A DNA stretch of 17,116 nt from Bacillota bacterium (GTDB lineage Bacteria > Bacillota > Desulfitobacteriia > Desulfitobacteriales > Desulfitobacteriaceae), in NCBI GenBank assembly GCA_021849995.1, contig JAJZSC010000012.1, forward strand, positions 1 to 17,116, read 5' to 3'. The translations under genes and the position numbers were made by a program. Below the pieces are notes generated by a model, which saw nothing but the letters and a program-made list of their open reading frames with translations, was not told where the DNA came from and ran no database searches. This document shows positions 14,128-17,116 of the stretch, piece after piece; positions within the stretch are counted from its first letter, which is position 1; each line of letters starts with the position of its first letter.

Positions 14128-14162
14128 TGGTCAGACCATTAACAAACTTCATGGTCTGACCA
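14128..14162 (+). promoter_or_regulatory. FadR/GntR-type operators 2 and 3 forming an inverted pair
   Basis: TGGTCAGACCA (14128-14138) and TGGTCTGACCA (14152-14162) are two palindromic operators of the same type as 12838-12850. Together they form a 12-pair stem (TGGTCAGACCAT with ATGGTCTGACCA) around an 11-base loop. In RNA this hairpin would separate the Fe-S gene from the next gene; no T run follows, so it is not a standard terminator. Confidence 0.65.
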
Positions 14163-14227
14163 ATGTCAAATGGCACAAATCTAAAGTCCATTCGGACTAG
14201 TTATTACGTTTGGAAGGGCGGGTAGAA

Positions 14228-15523
14228 ATGAGTAATTCTATAATTACTAAGTTAAAAAGTTTGGTGGGAGATGTTCATGTTATTGATAATCCTGCCGAAA
14301 TGTCTAATTTCCTTAAAGGTAACGGCAAACCGTTGGCAGTAGTATTCCCAGGCAACACTGCTGAGGTATCCGGAATAATGAAATTTGCCAATGAGGTAGA
14401 TTTAAAGGTATCTGTGGCTGGAGCTTTGGTAGATACAGAAGCTCTTGACGGTGGGATTGCTCTTGTAATGTCCAGAATGAACAAGGTTTTGGAAATTGAT
14501 CACGAAAACCTTGTAGTGGTAGTTGAGCCAGGGCTTCTTCATAAAGATTTAATGGCTAAAGTAAGCGAGGCAGGGCTTAATTTTCCGCCAGAACCATATG
14601 ATGTGAACACAGGCTCGATCGGAGGTTGCTTCGCGATAGGGGATTCTGACTCCAAGTCCTATCAATATGGCCCTACCAGAACCTATCTTTTAGGTTTTGA
14701 AATGGTTCTCCCAACGGGTGAGATTCTCAATATCGGGAATAAGTGTATTAAGAACGTTTCTGGTTATGATTTTATTCACTTTGCGGTAGGCAGCAAAGGC
14801 GTATTTGGTATCTTTACTAAATTATTGGTTAAGTTATTGCCACCAGCTGCAGCCAAAAAGGCGGTAGTAGCTAATTTTGAATCCATTCATCAGGCGGCTG
14901 GAACCTTTGCAACCTTCCTAAAGAGAAATATTCATCCAACCAGATTAAATCTGCTAAGTGCTCCAATAGCCAAAGAAATTTCTGATTCTCAAGGCCATCT
15001 GGCTTTAGTAGATCTTGAGGGGTTTGTTGAATCCTCTAAGAATATGGCTAATGAAATTGCTGCAGTATTCACCTTAGCTGGCGGCACGAACGTTAAAATC
15101 ATAGATGATGCTCAAGAGTACGAGAACTTGTGGAAGGGCTGGCTCGCTCTCAGGGCTAAGCTTAATAACAGTGAAGTTCTTGATTTCTCTGTAGGTCCTA
15201 TGAAAATGCCCCAAGCCTTAAAGAGTCTCGAAGGCGTGATCGGGGACTTGGGTTCTTTTTCCGGCATTTTAGTCGAGGGGCTTGTCGGTGGTGTTCGTTT
15301 AGTATTGCCTAACTTAACTGAGCGCGATTTGGAAGTTTTGGCCACTAAAGTAAATAACGTTGCAATGTCCTTTGGCGGCGGAGTTAATGGTTTATTAGGA
15401 CATCAGCTTAGATGCCAAAGTGCCAATGATTCAGATATGTGGGAGGAAACAACCGGCCTCCTGGCAGAAATCAGGAGACAGTTCGATCCAAAGGGTGTCT
15501 TAAATCCAGGAGTTAAATTATAG
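14228..15523 (+). CDS. FAD-domain paralogue with degenerate flavin motif (GlcE-like subunit)
   Basis: A protein of 431 residues from ATG at 14228, the start chosen because GGAAGGG (14212-14218) lies upstream; the in-frame TTG at 14210 overlaps that site. The fold resembles the FAD-binding half of the next gene: FPPEPYDVNTGSIGGCFA aligns with the glycine-rich flavin region of the catalytic subunit, YGPTRTYLLGFEMVLPTGE with its YGVTRDYILGLEVVLPNGK, and the tail FDPKGVLNPG is the family ending. However, the first FAD loop (PRGAGTNLSGG in the catalytic subunit) is replaced by VAGALVDTEALDGG (63-76), and the C-terminal metal/substrate motifs HAGDGNFH and GEHGIG are missing. It may be a structural partner like GlcE rather than a catalytic chain. 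It is followed 25 bp later by the catalytic subunit. Confidence 0.82.
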   Translation: MSNSIITKLKSLVGDVHVIDNPAEMSNFLKGNGKPLAVVFPGNTAEVSGIMKFANEVDLKVSVAGALVDTEALDGGIALVMSRMNKVLEIDHENLVVVVEPGLLHKDLMAKVSEAGLNFPPEPYDVNTGSIGGCFAIGDSDSKSYQYGPTRTYLLGFEMVLPTGEILNIGNKCIKNVSGYDFIHFAVGSKGVFGIFTKLLVKLLPPAAAKKAVVANFESIHQAAGTFATFLKRNIHPTRLNLLSAPIAKEISDSQGHLALVDLEGFVESSKNMANEIAAVFTLAGGTNVKIIDDAQEYENLWKGWLALRAKLNNSEVLDFSVGPMKMPQALKSLEGVIGDLGSFSGILVEGLVGGVRLVLPNLTERDLEVLATKVNNVAMSFGGGVNGLLGHQLRCQSANDSDMWEETTGLLAEIRRQFDPKGVLNPGVKL

Positions 15524-15548
15524 CCTAGAGAGGTAAGGAGGACCGGAT

Positions 15549-16928
15549 ATGTTAACTCAAACGATTGTAAATAGATTGATTGAGATTGTGGGGGAAAAGA
15601 ACGTCATCACCGATAATACAACAAGGTATGGCTATAGCTATGACGCTACCTTGCTTTCTGGTGAGACTCTGGGAATGGTATTCCCAACCACAACTGAGCA
15701 GGTCGTAGAGCTCGTAAAGTATATGAACGAAGTTAAGATTCCTTTTGTTCCTCGTGGAGCAGGTACTAATCTAAGTGGAGGTACCATCCCAACGGAAAAC
15801 TCAATAGTATTAAACTTTAGCCGTATGAAGAAAATCCTTGAAATCGACACTGAGAACTTCGTTGCTGTAGTCGAGCCTGGCGTTGTAAACTTTGATTTTC
15901 AGTGTGAGCTTGAGAAAAAAGGCTTTTACTATCCTCCAGACCCAGCAAGTTATAAGGCTTCTACCATGGGTGGAAACCTTGGAGAGTGCTCTGGAGGGCC
16001 ACGTTGCTTCAAATACGGGGTTACACGCGACTACATCCTTGGCCTGGAAGTAGTTCTGCCAAACGGCAAGGTAATCCAGACCGGTGGCAGGAATTTCAGA
16101 AGCGAACCTGGCTTTGATTTAACCAGGATTATTACTGGTGGTGAAGGTACTCTTGGCTTTGTAACTAAGATGATAGTTCGCATTATGCCAAAACCTGTTA
16201 CCAAGAAAACTATGCTGGCAATCTATAACGAAGCTGTAGATGCTTCTCAAAGTGTTTCTGATATTGTAGCAGCAGGTATCGTTCCGACTACACTTGAGAT
16301 GATGGATAATCTCCTTATTAATACTGCTGAAGATGCCACTGGGGCAGGACTTCCAAGGGATGCCGGCGCTCTTTTAATCATTGAGATTGACGGTTACAAC
16401 GAAGATATGGATGAGCAAGTTAAAATCATCGGTGAGATTTGTAAGAAAGCTCGTGTACGGGAGTTTAAAGTTGCCCGTACTGCTGCAGAAGTTGACCAGC
16501 TCTGGTTGGCTCGCCGGGTAGTTATCGGTTCAGTAGCCCGGAGACGTCCTTCCTATTCCTTACAAGATATTACCGTACCAAGAAGCAACTTCCCGAAAGC
16601 GGTTGCCGGTATCATAAAAGTGGCTAAGGATTTCAACCTCGATATCGGTATTCTCGCACATGCAGGAGATGGAAACTTCCACCCACTTGTACTCTTCGAT
16701 CAAAGAATTGAAGATGAAGTACACCGCGTTCATGAGGCAGAAAAAGACCTCTGCGCAATGGCCCTTGGCCTTGGCGGGACAATGAGCGGTGAGCATGGTA
16801 TCGGCTTACTCAAGAAGCAATACCTCGATCTTGAATTCACCCCGGTAGCAATCGATGTCTTCAAGAAGGTTAAGCGGAGCTTCGATCCCAATAACCTCTT
16901 TAACCCAGGCAAAATCGTAAGTATGTAG
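15549..16928 (+). CDS. FAD-linked glycolate / D-lactate dehydrogenase catalytic subunit (GlcD-like)
   Basis: A 459-residue flavoprotein of the vanillyl-alcohol oxidase fold. The FAD-binding half (about 35-215) contains PRGAGTNLSGG (68-78) and the glycine-rich STMGGNLGECSGG (138-150). The FAD-linked oxidase C-terminal half contains HAGDGNFHP (371-379) and SGEHGIG (413-419), which bind the divalent metal that positions 2-hydroxy acids. It should oxidise glycolate to glyoxylate or D-lactate to pyruvate; the motifs do not discriminate. TAAGGAGGA (15533-15541) is an excellent Shine-Dalgarno for the ATG. The order Fe-S subunit, degenerate FAD subunit, catalytic subunit mirrors a GlcDEF-type complex in reverse. 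No etfA/etfB is present, which argues against an electron-bifurcating lactate dehydrogenase within the window. Confidence 0.92.
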   Translation: MLTQTIVNRLIEIVGEKNVITDNTTRYGYSYDATLLSGETLGMVFPTTTEQVVELVKYMNEVKIPFVPRGAGTNLSGGTIPTENSIVLNFSRMKKILEIDTENFVAVVEPGVVNFDFQCELEKKGFYYPPDPASYKASTMGGNLGECSGGPRCFKYGVTRDYILGLEVVLPNGKVIQTGGRNFRSEPGFDLTRIITGGEGTLGFVTKMIVRIMPKPVTKKTMLAIYNEAVDASQSVSDIVAAGIVPTTLEMMDNLLINTAEDATGAGLPRDAGALLIIEIDGYNEDMDEQVKIIGEICKKARVREFKVARTAAEVDQLWLARRVVIGSVARRRPSYSLQDITVPRSNFPKAVAGIIKVAKDFNLDIGILAHAGDGNFHPLVLFDQRIEDEVHRVHEAEKDLCAMALGLGGTMSGEHGIGLLKKQYLDLEFTPVAIDVFKKVKRSFDPNNLFNPGKIVSM

Positions 16929-16969
16929 ATATTAAATACAAAAAATAATAGGGTAGACATTCATGCTCT

Positions 16970-17116
16970 GCAGCACCATCAGATGATGAAAAACTAGACC
17001 TCTGGGTCGTCGGCAAGCTGCTAATGCTCCGGATCCTTCACCGCTAAATGTTCCTTTGTGGCAGAGCGGTTTCGGCGTTGATCTTCACTGAAGATCAACG
17101 TCCTCCGCGCCGGAGC
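16970..17116. repeat. Structured non-coding region with nested inverted repeats
   Basis: No gene is visible after 16928. GCTCCGG (17026-17032) pairs with CCGGAGC (17110-17116, the last bases of the window) as an outer stem. Inside lie ACCGCT (17040-17045) with AGCGGT (17065-17070), and CGTTGATCTTCA (17076-17087) with TGAAGATCAACG (17089-17100), a perfect 12-base pair of arms around one base. GCAGC (16970-16974) could also pair with GCTGC (17017-17021). It may be a dispersed repeat or a structured element that continues past the window. Confidence 0.6.

Noticed and set aside
12880..16928. Electron-bifurcating lactate dehydrogenase (LctBCD-like)
   Set aside because: No electron-transfer flavoprotein genes are present in the window, and an Fe-S/CCG subunit plus two FAD-family chains fit a GlcDEF-type complex better.

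Overview
The window reads as an ordinary chromosomal stretch from a low-to-moderate GC, Gram-positive anaerobe of the Clostridia. A Peptococcaceae or Desulfitobacteriaceae-like host is my inference, from AGGAGG-type ribosome binding sites, TTG/GTG starts, CCA-encoding tRNA genes and the gene families present. All genes that I accept are on the + strand. I see no phage, insertion sequence, CRISPR array or rRNA gene.

Layout. (1) 1-188 is a non-coding flank with several inverted repeats. (2) 189-2679 holds a soluble globin-coupled chemoreceptor (HemAT type) followed by a tandem HD / HD-GYP protein, ended by a clear terminator. (3) 2922-6032 is a housekeeping group: a YrrM/TrmR-like O-methyltransferase, a P-loop protein of unknown role, ribonuclease PH (rph) and the XTP/dITP pyrophosphatase (rdgB). 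(4) 6107-6407 is a cluster of tRNA-Pro(UGG), tRNA-Arg(UCU) and tRNA-His(GUG) with its own promoter and terminator. (5) 6556-10557 is a small metabolic locus: an IclR-family regulator, an unrecognised 218-residue protein and a thiamine-diphosphate carboligase resembling glyoxylate carboligase/acetolactate synthase. (6) 10865-12696 encodes a split transketolase (N and C subunits). (7) 12805-16928 encodes a three-gene glycolate or D-lactate dehydrogenase-type system: an Fe-S/CCG subunit, a degenerate FAD-domain paralogue and the FAD catalytic subunit. (8) 16929-17116 is a non-coding flank rich in inverted repeats.

The most interesting signal is regulatory. Five copies of an unusual three-half-site operator (yGAAAC-N3-GTTTCA-N5-yRAAAC, the third half-site exactly 20 bp after the first) lie upstream of the IclR gene (one copy), the 218-residue protein (two copies, 106 bp apart) and the carboligase (two copies, 100 bp apart). 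This ties the three genes into one autoregulated regulon. The layout resembles the palindrome-plus-direct-repeat operators known for the IclR-family regulators PcaU and PobR. A second, unrelated operator set (TGGTCWGACCA, FadR/GntR type) flanks the Fe-S subunit gene of the oxidase locus; its regulator is not in the window.

How the genes could work together (inference): glycolate would be oxidised to glyoxylate by the 12880-16928 complex, and glyoxylate condensed to tartronate semialdehyde by the carboligase under an IclR regulator. In E. coli the IclR-family AllR controls gcl. The enzymes after tartronate semialdehyde are not in the window, the oxidase could equally be a D-lactate dehydrogenase, and the carboligase keeps the catalytic Glu that E. 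coli Gcl lacks, so the pathway is a hypothesis.
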